Positions 1 through 9,239 of a stretch of DNA of 64,000 bases are shown piece after piece. The stretch lies in assembly GCA_000380225.1 (NCBI GenBank), contig KB904821.1:116944-180943 (forward strand), written 5' to 3'. The notes beneath the pieces are model-generated. The model was not told where the DNA came from. It searched no databases and saw nothing but the letters and a program-made list of their open reading frames with translations. The position numbers were made by a program, and so were the translations under genes. Positions within the stretch are counted from its first letter, which is position 1, and each line of letters begins with the position of its first letter. Source of the stretch: a filamentous cyanobacterium ESFC-1 (lineage in GTDB: Bacteria; Cyanobacteriota; Cyanobacteriia; Cyanobacteriales; Spirulinaceae).

Positions 1-248
1 TCCCAGAGGGGATCGATGACGATGGGGCTAGAGCCAATTTCGTTCCAACAGTTCTGTCTTCCGGCGATTTGCTCCATCACAATGAGGGTGTAGCCGCGAG
101 CAAAGGGGGAGGCGACAGCGACAAAGTTGTCTTGGGGTAGGGTTTGTTCGCTGAATAAGGATTGCGCTGAAACGCTACCGAGGGGAGTTAAGGCAGCGAG
201 GGCAAATGTGGTTAAGGCAGCTAATTTACGAGGTAGTGCAAACTTCAT
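1..248 (-). CDS. DUF3747 domain exported protein (C-terminal part outside window)
   Basis: Reading leftward from the ATG at 248 gives an open frame running off the window edge. The first ~28 residues form a signal peptide: a basic start (MKFALPRK), a hydrophobic Ala/Leu stretch and a cleavage site near VSAQS. The mature part includes DNFVAVASPFARGYTL, EQIAGRQNCW and PIVIDPLW, which I recognise as the cyanobacterial DUF3747 family of small secreted proteins. The role of the family is unknown. About 82 codons are visible and the rest lies to the left. No strong Shine-Dalgarno sequence precedes the start. Confidence 0.7.
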   Translation of the reverse strand, partial: MKFALPRKLAALTTFALAALTPLGSVSAQSLFSEQTLPQDNFVAVASPFARGYTLIVMEQIAGRQNCWNEIGSSPIVIDPLW

Positions 249-567
249 GGGGAGTTTTATCGTCAAGATTAAGATTGATTCAATGATTTATTCTGAGATG
301 AGACGGTTCGCTTTGCGTAATACTCTCGTTGCAGTTTTTTGATTGTCTGCTGGGTGGCGGGTTAGAAATCCACAACCCAGCAGAAATTTAAACCGTTATA
401 ACCTTTGTTGAGTGTTGGGTTTAATCGGCTTGATGGCGACGAGGCTCATTCCCGATTTTTAGAGTCGGGGTGAGACAGTATCACCGATCGTCTCATATTT
501 TCTGGGTGTTGTAGATAAAGAATTAAAAAGGGGCGATTGAGTTCCCACCCAGAGGGGAGTGGTGGGA
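249..567. other. Intergenic gap with one hairpin
   Basis: This is the gap between two minus-strand genes. At 347-383 CTGCTGGGT and ACCCAGCAG form a 9-bp inverted repeat with a ~19-nt loop. It lacks a clear T-run, so it may be a processing or termination structure behind acylphosphatase. I see no gene. Confidence 0.4.
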
Positions 568-864
568 TTAGTAACGGGTTTCAAAGCCTTTTAAGCCTTT
601 GGCTTTGCGGTGTTCGACGATAATATCGCGCACTTTGGCGGCAGGAGGCCCGTCGTAGCACCAGTTAATCATTTTTTCGACGGTGGCGCGATCGCCCTCA
701 AAAATGGCTTCGACTCGACCATCATCGAGGTTTCGCACCCAACCTTTTAAGCCGAGTTGTTGGGCTTTGTTCACAGTAGAATAGCGATAGCCAACGCCCT
801 GTACTGTACCGGAAATGTAAACGTGGGCTTGGGTTTGTTTGTGGGTGGGAGAGGATTCTGGCAC
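568..864 (-). CDS. acyP: Acylphosphatase
   Basis: A 98-residue single-domain enzyme hydrolysing carboxyl-phosphate bonds of acylphosphates. The phosphate-binding loop VQGVGYR carries catalytic Arg27, and GWVRNLDDGRVE supplies catalytic Asn45. Length and order (VQGVGYR, GWVRN, EG motif, C-terminal FETRY) match the family. It is divergent from the ABA4-like gene, with 81 bp between the two starts, so they probably have adjacent promoters. Cytoplasmic; nothing unusual seen. Confidence 0.93.
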   Translation of the reverse strand: MPESSPTHKQTQAHVYISGTVQGVGYRYSTVNKAQQLGLKGWVRNLDDGRVEAIFEGDRATVEKMINWCYDGPPAAKVRDIIVEHRKAKGLKGFETRY

Positions 865-945
865 GTTTGGGTTTCTGGGGTGTCTTCTGTTTTGATTTTA
901 TCGGTAGACTATTGCCAGGACACTTTACACTTCTTTACAACTGGC

Positions 946-1404
946 ATGACTTCGACTGAACTGTTATTTAATGGCGCAAATTTGTTTGTTTTGCCTTTCT
1001 GGGCATTAATGATTGTTTTGCCAAAATGGGGTCTGACGAAAAAGATTATGGCTTCTCCTCTGCCTTTGGTGGCGTTGGCGTTGTTATATGGCTACTTTTT
1101 TATTAATTCCCTCGACCCGGAAACGGCTGAAGCCCTTTCGAGTCCAGAATTGAGCGCGATCGCGTCGGCGTTTAGCGATAACCGGGTGATGGCAACGGGT
1201 TGGGTACATTATCTGGTGATGGATTTATTTGTCGGTCGCTGGATTTACCAAGAAGGACTCAAAACCGGAGTTTGGACAATTCACTCGCTGGCTCTTTGTT
1301 TGTTTGCTGGGCCGTTGGGGTTGTTGTCCCATTTCGTAACTCGTTGGGTGACTGATTCTTTTTTCAGTAAGCCAGAAGCAGAATCTACGGCTACGGCTAA
1401 CTAA
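946..1404 (+). CDS. ABA4-like (DUF4281) integral membrane protein
   Basis: The ATG at 946 starts MTSTELLFN and gives 152 residues with about four hydrophobic segments (near residues 8-28, 33-53, 85-105 and 110-135). The pattern N-x-FVLPFWxLMIVLP, a GWxHYLVMDLFVGRWIY core and GPLGLLSHF are typical of the ABA4 family. ABA4 is linked to neoxanthin and carotenoid metabolism in plants and is widespread in cyanobacteria. The frame is open further upstream to about 757, but that part overlaps acyP and has no family likeness, so I use the internal ATG. The exact reaction is not predictable here. Confidence 0.8.
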   Translation: MTSTELLFNGANLFVLPFWALMIVLPKWGLTKKIMASPLPLVALALLYGYFFINSLDPETAEALSSPELSAIASAFSDNRVMATGWVHYLVMDLFVGRWIYQEGLKTGVWTIHSLALCLFAGPLGLLSHFVTRWVTDSFFSKPEAESTATAN

Positions 1405-1455
1405 TATATATAGGGCGAGGTGGGAGAGTTTCGCCCCAAACCCCACTTTGTTAAA

Positions 1456-1484
1456 AACCCCGGTTGTTGGGAAAAACCGGGGTT
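1456..1484. terminator. Bidirectional terminator between convergent genes
   Basis: AACCCCGGTT (1456-1465) and AACCGGGGTT (1475-1484) form a perfect 10-bp stem with a 9-nt loop. It lies between the ABA4-like gene (+) and the DUF3086 gene (-). A/T-rich runs flank it on both sides, so it can serve both. Confidence 0.75.
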
Positions 1485-1488
1485 GTGT

Positions 1489-2880
1489 TTAGTATAAATA
1501 GTTCGAGCCTTGGGACGGATCGGGGGCAAAAGCCAGCCACAGAGGAAACTGCAACAACGCCAGATCGATCCGTTCTTCGGTATCGTCAATGACAATCAAA
1601 GGCAGTTCTTTGGCGGCAACCAAACGCTCGGCTTTTTGGACAAGGGCTTCTGGGGATTCAAACAAAACCACCCCCCGCGACGGGCCGAAATCGCTGCGAG
1701 AAATACCCAAGCAATCTTGTAATCCTCGTCGCCATTCCCCTAAACGTTCGGGGGTATTGGCTAAAACTAACACCTTGGCGCGATCGCGATACATTTTCCT
1801 TAAAATCGAAATCGCCGCCGAAGCCACCAAAATATTCTGTAAGCGGCTCCCCATCGAACGCAACGAACCGCGCCCACCTTGGCGCAAAAACCAATCGCTG
1901 ACGCGCTCGGCGTGAATCGGCTCGAAGGTACGGCGCAACTGCCAAGGGGGCCCGTAATAATCGGGGCGGGTGCGGTACTGTTCGAGCAGTTCTCGCACTT
2001 GAGCGACGTTATTCTGAAAGCTGGCCCGAGCAAACTGAGGATTGGGAGCCGTATCGCTGGGCGGTGTTGCCGTTCGCCGTTCGGGGCGGTTCCTGGGGGT
2101 TTCGCGACGGGGCGGTTGAAACTCGGGTAAGTCCAGTTGTTCGGCGGCGGCGGCTAAGTCTTGTAAACTACCGACGAGGTAATCTTTGAAGCCCTGGACG
2201 CGAATGGCCATGTTTTGCGAAACCCCGGCAAACGTGGTTTGCATTTCTTCGTTAATGCGATCGCGACGGCGTTCGAGTTGTTCAATCTGACTTTGTAACT
2301 CTTTTTTGCGCTGTTCGAGTTCTTTTAAGCCTTCTTGCACCAAACGCCCTAAAGACGATTGCATTTCGGCTGATTGCGCCGAAATCATTTGATTTTTCTG
2401 AGCCACCAGGTCTTGGATTTCGACTTGTAGCGCTTGTTTTTGCTGTTGGAGGCGGGCCACATCGTCTCGGATGGGGTCGGCCTGGTCTTCGGGTTCTGCG
2501 ATCGCGTCTGGGGGATTTTCCGGCGGCTCGTCCGGCGGGCCGCTGCCTTGGCTTGTTGCCGGGGGCTGTTCTGGCGGTTCGCTTTCTGCTGGCGTTTCAG
2601 GGGTTTCGGGTTCGACTGTCGCCTCAATCTCCACGGAGACTTCTTCGATATCTGCTTCGGGTGGGGCGGGGGTTGAGTCTGCCGCCGCGTCTTCTCGCAG
2701 TTTGAGTTCGGGTAAAGGGGCTAAAGACTCCGCCGCTTCGGTATCTGAAGCCGGGGTATCCCAAGGATCGACCGTGAGAGGAGAGTCATCGGCGATCGCT
2801 GCGTCTGCCTCATCCCCGGATTCAGCCATAAATGCTTGTTCTAGCTCTTGGTCGGGCGTTTGGGGTTCATCTGGGTGCAT
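1489..2880 (-). CDS. DUF3086 domain protein, acidic N-terminus and coiled coil
   Basis: 463 residues. Positions 1-130 are low-complexity and acidic, rich in Glu, Pro and Ala. Positions ~135-205 form a charged coiled coil (LQQQKQALQVEIQDLVAQ, ELEQRRDR-type heptads). The conserved block after ~205 (TFAGVSQNMAIRVQGFKDYL) and a C-terminal domain ending PLIVIDDTEE...LLQFPLWLAFAP match a cyanobacterial family I recall as DUF3086. No catalytic motif is visible. It follows the DUF3119 gene by 48 bp on the same strand, and the two are likely co-transcribed. Function unknown. Confidence 0.75.
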   Translation of the reverse strand: MHPDEPQTPDQELEQAFMAESGDEADAAIADDSPLTVDPWDTPASDTEAAESLAPLPELKLREDAAADSTPAPPEADIEEVSVEIEATVEPETPETPAESEPPEQPPATSQGSGPPDEPPENPPDAIAEPEDQADPIRDDVARLQQQKQALQVEIQDLVAQKNQMISAQSAEMQSSLGRLVQEGLKELEQRKKELQSQIEQLERRRDRINEEMQTTFAGVSQNMAIRVQGFKDYLVGSLQDLAAAAEQLDLPEFQPPRRETPRNRPERRTATPPSDTAPNPQFARASFQNNVAQVRELLEQYRTRPDYYGPPWQLRRTFEPIHAERVSDWFLRQGGRGSLRSMGSRLQNILVASAAISILRKMYRDRAKVLVLANTPERLGEWRRGLQDCLGISRSDFGPSRGVVLFESPEALVQKAERLVAAKELPLIVIDDTEERIDLALLQFPLWLAFAPDPSQGSNYLY

Positions 2881-2928
2881 AAATCAATTATTAATCTTCG
2901 CTTACACTGTCAGGAATTCGGTTTACCG

Positions 2929-3318
2929 TTAATCTTGGCGGGGGAGGGGGTCAAGACAACTGGCCAGGGTTTCTGGATCGAAAAGAATCGGCAGAAAATG
3001 GATGCTATTGACTTCCTTAAAATAAAACAAAATCGGAACGGGTTTCCAGAAAATCCGCCAGTTGAGCCAATCGCTGTAGGGAAAACGGCGAATCAGTTTG
3101 CCCGATCGATAGACATCTAACGCGGTTTCGGTAAACTGTAGGCGAATCGTTAAGGCTTGGATTAATAAAAATACACCAAACAGGGCGATCGCTAATCCGA
3201 CCCATCGTTGCCAGAGGACGATGGGAATTGACCCGATGATTAAAACTAAAGGAATGGCGTAACTTGGCTGGAGTTCTGTGATGGGTTCGTTGGAAACGGA
3301 AGATTTAGAAGCAGTCAT
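2929..3318 (-). CDS. DUF3119 family membrane protein
   Basis: 129 residues. Two hydrophobic segments (LVLIIGSIPIVLW and VGLAIALFGVFLLIQALTI) are followed by a PH-like beta-rich part: LQFTETALDVYRSGKLIRRFPYSDWLNWRIFW. Known only as a conserved cyanobacterial family. It is the first gene of a probable two-gene unit with the DUF3086 gene downstream. Function unknown. Confidence 0.75.
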   Translation of the reverse strand: MTASKSSVSNEPITELQPSYAIPLVLIIGSIPIVLWQRWVGLAIALFGVFLLIQALTIRLQFTETALDVYRSGKLIRRFPYSDWLNWRIFWKPVPILFYFKEVNSIHFLPILFDPETLASCLDPLPRQD

Positions 3319-3755
3319 AAGTTCGAGCCACTGAAAATCATAAAGTTGCGCTACTGATTTTCATTTTAAGCCGCCCCGATCAGAGTCAACCCATCATCCC
3401 GGAAAAATGCTGGATAATGCGCGCGAATATCGTACTTCGCGGTAGTTTGTTGATCGCGATTAAGAGGGAGTATCGGAGGAATCGAGGCGTAACTTCGCAT
3501 CAATATCCTTAGAAGTTGTGAATTAACGATCGCTCAAAAGCTGCGAGAGGAGGTTCTTGCTTCTGTTGTTCTGACGATATTAATGATTTTTGTGGATCGA
3601 TGCACCCCAAAAAGCAGAAATCCGCTCGATCCTAAAAAGTACGGTGAAAAGATTGAGTTGTTCGATTTTGTGCTTATTGAGAACACAACTCTGAGATATT
3701 GCGTTGATTCCCAATAAGCACCCGTTGCTGTTGAAGGAGTAGAAGTTTTTGGAGA
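3319..3755. other. Gap without a supported gene
   Basis: About 440 bp between two minus-strand units. It is AT-rich toward the right. A 74-codon frame exists at 3580-3804 but overlaps the end of the next gene out of frame and shows no family likeness, so I do not call it. Confidence 0.4.
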
Positions 3756-4469
3756 TTAACTGGATCGGTGGTTGGAACGCTGCAAGGCTTGGCGACAAGT
3801 CCAACTAAAGTAAAATAACCAACCGACAATTCCTAACATTTTAAAGATGTCTTCAGGAACGTGGTGGTGTCGGATGCTAAACATTTCTCCTACGATGTCT
3901 ATAATGATGGAACAACCAAAACAAGCGAGCGCGATTAAAAAAGCGAATAGGGGAGTTTGCCTAAAGATTTTACGGAAATAGTAGAAATAAGCACCAACAA
4001 ACGAGCCATAAAGCCCATAAAGTAAGAAGTCGAATATATATCCGGGAATAAAACCGGGAATTATTAGTGAAAGTCGATCGAGTCTGAGCCAGACATCGTA
4101 GTTTTCGTGAATCAACCATAAATCATCAATGGCTAACCACAAAGTTAATAGCCCTGAAATGGCGAGAAAGTTCCGCCAATACTGACGTTTGCTGGTTTGG
4201 GATGTCAGGATTGAAGCACTAAATAAACAAATGGCAGCAGTGGCACACCAAATTAAAATGCCGACTGTGGAAAGCATACCTACATAGACTGGATAATCTG
4301 CGCTTACAGCAGGATCTATTAGCAACAGTCCGGTACTAATACCATTTAACTTAGCGATCGCCAAGACAACCACCATTGCTACAAATGCAATACAATAAAC
4401 TACCAACATTTGGGTAAATAAACGTTTATTGTCAAAACATTTTGGCACTTTGGATGTTTGATTTGACAT
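3756..4469 (-). CDS. Polytopic membrane protein of unknown function
   Basis: I place the start at the ATG at 4469 (MSNQTSKVP), giving 237 residues; the longer frame to 4598 adds a non-hydrophobic stretch of unlikely composition. About six hydrophobic segments are visible, including FTQMLVVYCIAFVAMVVVLA, VGMLSTVGILIWCATAAICL, LAISGLLTLWLAI and FAFLIALACFGCSIII. Polar motifs WLIHENYDVW and IRHHHVPEDIFKMLG lie between helices. I do not recognise the family. It lies 213 bp downstream of the SGNH-like gene on the same strand and is AT-richer than its neighbours. Confidence 0.6.
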   Translation of the reverse strand: MSNQTSKVPKCFDNKRLFTQMLVVYCIAFVAMVVVLAIAKLNGISTGLLLIDPAVSADYPVYVGMLSTVGILIWCATAAICLFSASILTSQTSKRQYWRNFLAISGLLTLWLAIDDLWLIHENYDVWLRLDRLSLIIPGFIPGYIFDFLLYGLYGSFVGAYFYYFRKIFRQTPLFAFLIALACFGCSIIIDIVGEMFSIRHHHVPEDIFKMLGIVGWLFYFSWTCRQALQRSNHRSS

Positions 4470-4682
4470 TTTGAAATAATGATTTTTAAGATGAGTTGCT
4501 GGCAATTTGGGGCTTAACTTCACTTTGAGGATTGATGCGATCGCCTCGCCGCCCAAAATCCAAAGATGGAGTCTATCCTTGCCATGACAAGACCTCAAGC
4601 TTAACTTAAACTTAAGTTAATTTCATCTTAATTCACTATTAACTTATCAGCCAACCTACCGATGGGTAGATTTACTCATTTG

Positions 4683-6086
4683 TCAATCAATCACGAAATT
4701 CTCTGGTGTGACTTGAATTTCTGGAGTTGCGGTAACCGCTTGATATAGGCGTTCGGCTAATACCGCGTTAGCCTCTTCGGTGAGGTGAATCGGATCGATA
4801 AATGCTTCGGGTGTGGTTTCTGTGTTTTGAAACAGTTGGTGGAAGTTAAAAATATCGATGTTGTTGGGATAAGCTTTTTTGAGTTGATTATTAGCAGTAT
4901 TTAAGGCAGTGTAGCCCGCTTGGATTTGTTGTTGATAATCATTACTCAACTGCTGATAAAGCGCTTGTTCTGAATTACTGAGGGCTTCGGGATTGCGTCC
5001 TGTAATTTCCGGTTGAATTGCCACAATTAAAGGAATACCCGCTCCTGCTGTTATTTTGACCATTTGTTTGTAGTTGCTGCGATACCGATCCACACGACGC
5101 TGAAGTTCTTGTTCGTTGCGCGGAAGATGAGCCGCAAGGGTTTTTTGGCGATCGAGAATGCCGAGAGTTTTTTGGGTTAAGGGGGGTTCGGGGCGCAAAA
5201 TAAAGTAATTCAGCGCTCGATAAAACGCGGTACGACTCGCCCATTTTTGTAACGATTGTTTGACAGAAGCACCATAATGAACCAAGGGATTAGCCAAAAA
5301 TTCATTAATTCTGGGAATATTGGTGGCTTTTTCAACACTGGGTAGCATTAAATCGGTATAACCGCCCACAACGACAATCGCATCCGGTTGATAGGGTAGG
5401 ATTTGTAACGCCATTTGAGCGAGATGATTGCCAGAGGTGTAGCCCGGAACTGCCGCATTAATGGTGCGGTAGGTTTTGTTTTCAATTTTTGGGGGTAATG
5501 CCAGGGCTATTTCTCTTTCGGGGGGAAAGAAGCTGAGAACGTCAGGACGGTAGGTTTCGGGGGATTGCTGTTGGCGCTGCACCCGATTGTTCATGAGGAT
5601 TTCGAGTTGATGAGCAATGGTAGCCGTGTTGCTGGTGCTACCCACCCCAAAGCCTGTGGAGTTACCTAAAACAAAGATGCGATATTCGTCTTGGGGTTTA
5701 GCGAGGGGGAGTGCTTCGCGATCGCGAAAGCCTTGTTCGTTGATTTGCCAATATTCTAAATCGCGATCGCCCACCAGTTCATAACCTACACCAATACTTT
5801 GCTTGGCGACTAAGTTACCGCGATCGCTTAATCCTCTGTAGGGTTGGTCGTCACTCATCAAAAAGTTGAGGCGATACGCATTGACGAGGGACGGTTCTCC
5901 TTGATAATTGGCTAATTCTTCTTGTTTTCCTGAAAAGCGAATGGTCAAATGGGCAGCTAATTCCAGCAGTAGTACCGCCAGGACTAAAGACGGTAAAATC
6001 AACCAAAATGAAGGAAAACGGGAACGACGTTTGCCATAGTAAGAATGGCCAGAAGATTTGAAAGTGCTACGTTGAGATTTAAACAT
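4683..6086 (-). CDS. Membrane-anchored SGNH/GDSL-type hydrolase-like protein
   Basis: 467 residues. A basic N-terminus (YYGKRRSRFPSF) and one transmembrane segment at ~28-50 suggest an anchored, outward-facing enzyme. The block FVLGNSTGFGVGS holds a GNS-type nucleophile Ser. AAVPGYTSGNHLAQ and VVVGGYTDLMLP correspond to blocks II and III, and DPIHLTEEANAVLAERLY gives the Asp-His pair typical of SGNH hydrolases (DxxH). Cyanobacterial relatives are often near exopolysaccharide or surface genes. The substrate, possibly acetyl esters on polysaccharide, is inference. The divergent neighbour is a phosphatase. Confidence 0.75.
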   Translation of the reverse strand: MFKSQRSTFKSSGHSYYGKRRSRFPSFWLILPSLVLAVLLLELAAHLTIRFSGKQEELANYQGEPSLVNAYRLNFLMSDDQPYRGLSDRGNLVAKQSIGVGYELVGDRDLEYWQINEQGFRDREALPLAKPQDEYRIFVLGNSTGFGVGSTSNTATIAHQLEILMNNRVQRQQQSPETYRPDVLSFFPPEREIALALPPKIENKTYRTINAAVPGYTSGNHLAQMALQILPYQPDAIVVVGGYTDLMLPSVEKATNIPRINEFLANPLVHYGASVKQSLQKWASRTAFYRALNYFILRPEPPLTQKTLGILDRQKTLAAHLPRNEQELQRRVDRYRSNYKQMVKITAGAGIPLIVAIQPEITGRNPEALSNSEQALYQQLSNDYQQQIQAGYTALNTANNQLKKAYPNNIDIFNFHQLFQNTETTPEAFIDPIHLTEEANAVLAERLYQAVTATPEIQVTPENFVID

Positions 6087-6339
6087 TCGGCTAATTTATG
6101 ACGAAGGCAATAGTTAAGTGATGAGCAAGATTGAAACAATGCACCTGGGGAAAAGTCAAGACACGCTGGTTATTTTAAATGAACACAAGAGCTATTGATG
6201 ATAGTGCCGTTTTTTTGACCGGGGAATAAGAGGCTTGTTCCGGTCAGAGGATAACATGAATTGAATTGCTGGAGAAACCCAGTAGCCGTTATGATATCGC
6301 GTAGCGATGCTTTCGCTGGTCATTCTCTAAAAGCGCTTC

Positions 6340-6813
6340 ATGCCCTATCAATTATTATTCGTTTGTCTTGGTAATATTTGCCGTTCTCCTTCGGCTGAAA
6401 ATATCATGAATCACGCGATCGCCCAAGCCGGACTGAGCGATCGCATTGTTTGCGACTCGGCTGGCACTTCGAGTTATCATATTGGTTCGCCCCCGGATCA
6501 AAGAATGCAAGCGGCTGCCCTCCGCCGAGGCTTAAAGCTCAAAGGCAGCGCCCGCCAATTCCAACCGGAAGATTTTGCCAAATTTGACTTGATTTTGGCG
6601 ATGGATCGCGAAAATTACCGAGATATTTTAAGTTTAGACCGCCAAAATGTCTATCAAGATAAAGTCCGCTTGATGTGTGACTATGCTCAAAATTATCGCG
6701 ATCGCGACGTTCCCGACCCCTACTACGGCGGCGAATCTGGCTTTGATTATGTGATGGATTTACTCGAAGATGCTTGTCAGGGTTTATTACAAGAAATCAA
6801 ACCTAAATTGTGA
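6340..6813 (+). CDS. Low molecular weight protein-tyrosine phosphatase
   Basis: 157 residues. The P-loop FVCLGNICRSP carries nucleophile Cys9 and Arg15 (C-x5-R-S). The general acid is Asp126 in DPYYG. Both key sites and length fit LMW-PTPs, which dephosphorylate tyrosine kinases or arginine-phosphorylated proteins; in bacteria many control exopolysaccharide export. No cognate BY-kinase is visible in the window. The ATG at 6340 begins the conserved MPYQLLFVCLGN start, so the start is secure. Confidence 0.92.
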   Translation: MPYQLLFVCLGNICRSPSAENIMNHAIAQAGLSDRIVCDSAGTSSYHIGSPPDQRMQAAALRRGLKLKGSARQFQPEDFAKFDLILAMDRENYRDILSLDRQNVYQDKVRLMCDYAQNYRDRDVPDPYYGGESGFDYVMDLLEDACQGLLQEIKPKL

Positions 6814-6849
6814 TCCTTAGTCCTCAGTCAATTGTGTCCAGTTCATCTT

Positions 6850-6927
6850 ATAGCGGGCAAGGTTCGAGAGTTGCCTTTCTCCCCTCCCCTAAGAACCCTG
6901 TGTGACAGTCTCCCATCACACGGCTTG
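6850..6927 (-). mobile_element. Group II intron remnant: domain V and probable domain VI
   Basis: On the minus strand 6926-6893 reads AGCCGTGTGATGGGAGACTG then TCACACAGGGTTC. This is the 34-nt domain V hairpin of bacterial group II introns: AGC triad at the 5' side, a GUU partner, a GGGAGAC tip and the closing GUUC. After it comes a second small hairpin (GGGGAGA...TCTCGAACC) in the place of domain VI. One pair is broken relative to the canonical form (G where C is expected in CACGGTTC). No intron-encoded reverse transcriptase remains nearby, so this is a stub or relic lying between the phosphatase gene and proS. Confidence 0.6.
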
Positions 6928-7166
6928 AGTCATTTGTAGTGCCGTGACCCGGTAAAACGGCAAAAATAAGCGACTATCTGCTTTGATTGCTCTTTAACTC
7001 ACACCAAAGCGTTAAGATTTCCCTGAGAAACTGGGGGGCGACAAGGGGGCGGGGAAATCAGTCTCAACTTTACAAAGACAAGGGCTGCAATAATACAATA
7101 ATAAGCTCGGCTACGACAGCAGAAAATACATCGCTCGTCACGAAACTATTACAGGGTAAATAATTT

Positions 7167-8969
7167 ATGCGACTGTCACAAATGCTATTAGTTACGCTAC
7201 GGGAAGACTCCGCCGAAGCAGTGATTCCCAGTCACAAACTGCTGCTGCGGGCCGGTTATATTCGCCGGATTGGGAGTGGCGTGTATGCGTATTTACCCCT
7301 AATGTGGCGGGTGTTGCAGAAAGTATCCCAAATTGTCCGCGAAGAAATGAATGCGACTGGGGCCCAAGAATGCCTCCTCCCCCAACTGCAACCCTCGGAA
7401 TTATGGCAAGAATCCGGTCGTTGGGATACCTATACCAAAGCCGAGGGCATTATGTTTGCCTTTGCTGACCGTCAGGGGCGGAATGTGGCGATGGGGCCGA
7501 CTCACGAAGAAGTTATTACGGCGATCGCGCGGGATATGGTACGCTCTTACCGTCAACTCCCCCTACATCTGTATCAAATTCAAAATAAATTCCGCGACGA
7601 AATCCGCCCCCGTTTCGGCTTGTTACGGGGTCGCGAGTTTATTATGAAAGACGGCTATTCCTTCCACACCGACCCAGAAAGCCTCAAAGAAACCTATCAA
7701 GACATGGATAAGGCGTATCGGCGGATGCTAGAGCGATCAGGAGCAGAATATCGCGCCGTAGAAGCTGATTCTGGCGCAATTGGCGGGTCGGGGTCGCAAG
7801 AATTTATGGTGTTAGCTGAAGCCGGGGAAGATGAAGTCCTCTACACCGAAGATGGCCAATATGCAGCCAACGTTGAAAAAGCCATTTCCCTCCCTCCTGA
7901 CGCAGAAACTTCCCCCTTCAGTCAATACGAGAAGCGGGAAACCCCCAACACCCCCACCATTGCCTCCCTGGCCAAATTCCTGAAATGTCCGCCCACCGCG
8001 ATTGTCAAAAATGTGCTGTATGAAGCTGTTTATGACAATAATAAAGCTGTTTTAGTTATCGTCAGCATTCGCGGCGACCAGGATGTGAATGAAGTCAAAT
8101 TACAAAACGAGATGGCGAAACTCGCCCCTAGTTTCGAGGCTAAAGGACTGCTAGAGTTAACTGTCCCGGATGCAGAAGCCCAGAAAAAATGGGCAGCAAA
8201 ACCTCTCCCCCTCGGCTATATGGGGCCGGATTTGAGCGATGACTTTATTTCTGGGAAAGAGATTCATCCCCAATTTGTCCGCATGGTAGACGAAACCGCC
8301 GTGGATTTGGAAAACTTCGTAACGGGGGCTAATGAAACGGATTATCACGTCGTTGGGGCAAATTGGGACAAAGATTTTAAAAAGCCCGGAATTGTGGTAG
8401 ATGTAAGAACAGCCATGGTGGGCGATCGCGCTGTTCACGACAACAGCCAAACTCTACAAACTGCCAGAGGTATCGAAGTCGGCCATATCTTCCAACTGGG
8501 GACAAAATACTCCGAAGCGATGGGTGCAACCTACACCAACGAAAACGGCGAAGAAGTCCCTCTCGTCATGGGTTGTTACGGCGTTGGAGTCTCCCGTCTG
8601 GCGCAAGCAGTGGTGGAGCAGTCTCACGATAAAGATGGTATCATCTGGCCGGTCGCGATCGCGCCTTACCATGTAATTATCGTCGTCCCCAACGTTTCCG
8701 ACGACAAGGCCATGAATGCGGCTCAAAGCCTCTACGATGAGTTAAACGCCCTGGGTATCGAAACCCTCCTCGACGACCGCGACGAGCGAGCGGGGGTTAA
8801 ATTCAAAGATGCCGATTTACTCGGTATTCCTTATCGTATCGTAACGGGGCGATCGCTCAAACAAGGCAAGGTTGAAGTCGTCCAACGGGCCACCAAAGAA
8901 GCCCAAGATATTGCTTTAGATGAAGTGATAACTACCCTCAAGCAATGGGTGGATGAAGCCATCGGTTAA
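7167..8969 (+). CDS. proS: Prolyl-tRNA synthetase (bacterial type with editing insertion)
   Basis: 600 residues, class II synthetase charging tRNA-Pro. Motif 1 region ([17 protein letters not shown]), motif 2 ([21 protein letters not shown]) and motif 3 ([10 protein letters not shown]) are present. A YbaK-type cis-editing insertion spans roughly 235-400 and clears Ala-tRNA-Pro. The anticodon-binding domain with [24 protein letters not shown] is at the C-terminus. Length is normal. A hairpin at 8979-8999 follows the stop. The gene marks the left edge of the accessory region. Confidence 0.97.
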   Translation: MRLSQMLLVTLREDSAEAVIPSHKLLLRAGYIRRIGSGVYAYLPLMWRVLQKVSQIVREEMNATGAQECLLPQLQPSELWQESGRWDTYTKAEGIMFAFADRQGRNVAMGPTHEEVITAIARDMVRSYRQLPLHLYQIQNKFRDEIRPRFGLLRGREFIMKDGYSFHTDPESLKETYQDMDKAYRRMLERSGAEYRAVEADSGAIGGSGSQEFMVLAEAGEDEVLYTEDGQYAANVEKAISLPPDAETSPFSQYEKRETPNTPTIASLAKFLKCPPTAIVKNVLYEAVYDNNKAVLVIVSIRGDQDVNEVKLQNEMAKLAPSFEAKGLLELTVPDAEAQKKWAAKPLPLGYMGPDLSDDFISGKEIHPQFVRMVDETAVDLENFVTGANETDYHVVGANWDKDFKKPGIVVDVRTAMVGDRAVHDNSQTLQTARGIEVGHIFQLGTKYSEAMGATYTNENGEEVPLVMGCYGVGVSRLAQAVVEQSHDKDGIIWPVAIAPYHVIIVVPNVSDDKAMNAAQSLYDELNALGIETLLDDRDERAGVKFKDADLLGIPYRIVTGRSLKQGKVEVVQRATKEAQDIALDEVITTLKQWVDEAIG

Positions 8970-8978
8970 TGATGAGTT

Positions 8979-9003
8979 AGGGCGGGATTTTCTCGCCCTT
9001 AAT
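8979..9003 (+). terminator. Possible weak terminator of proS
   Basis: AGGGCG (8979-8984) and CGCCCT (8994-8999) form a 6-bp stem with a 9-nt loop, ten bases after the proS stop. The tail is TTAATTAAT rather than a strict T-run, so efficiency is uncertain. Confidence 0.45.
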
Positions 9004-9207
9004 TAATACTAATCTTGCAGGGTAACGGGGCGGATTCATCCTGATTGGTTTCAGATTGGGGCAAGGTCGGGGCGGTTTCGTTGTCGTCATCCCAATTTAC
9101 CAAAAATTCTGGGTTTAAAGCCCCGTCCTGTCTTGCCGAGCGTTCCCTTGCGCCTTACGGCGGCGCGGGGTCTCGGCGCTTATAGGACGGCTTTTTATTA
9201 ATTGTGC

Positions 9208-9213
9208 TATAAT
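9208..9213 (+). promoter_or_regulatory. Candidate -10 box of tnpB
   Basis: TATAAT lies 27 bp upstream of the tnpB ATG, just after the left-end hairpin and its T-run. No convincing -35 box is seen, so this is a weak call. Confidence 0.35.
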
Positions 9214-9239
9214 TAGGAAACTCACTTGTATTTCATAAA

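Noticed and set aside
2471..2932. 153-codon Gly/Ser-rich frame on the plus strand
   Set aside because: Exactly antisense to the acidic low-complexity part of the DUF3086 gene; composition is the mirror of Glu/Pro/Ala codons.
3580..3804. 74-codon minus-strand frame
   Set aside because: Overlaps the end of the membrane protein gene in another frame and has no family likeness.
8999..9115. Minus-strand frame PEFLVNWDDDNETAPTLPQSE read as a gene end
   Set aside because: It is antisense to the polymerase motif TGRIHPDWFQIGARSG, which is the convincing reading.
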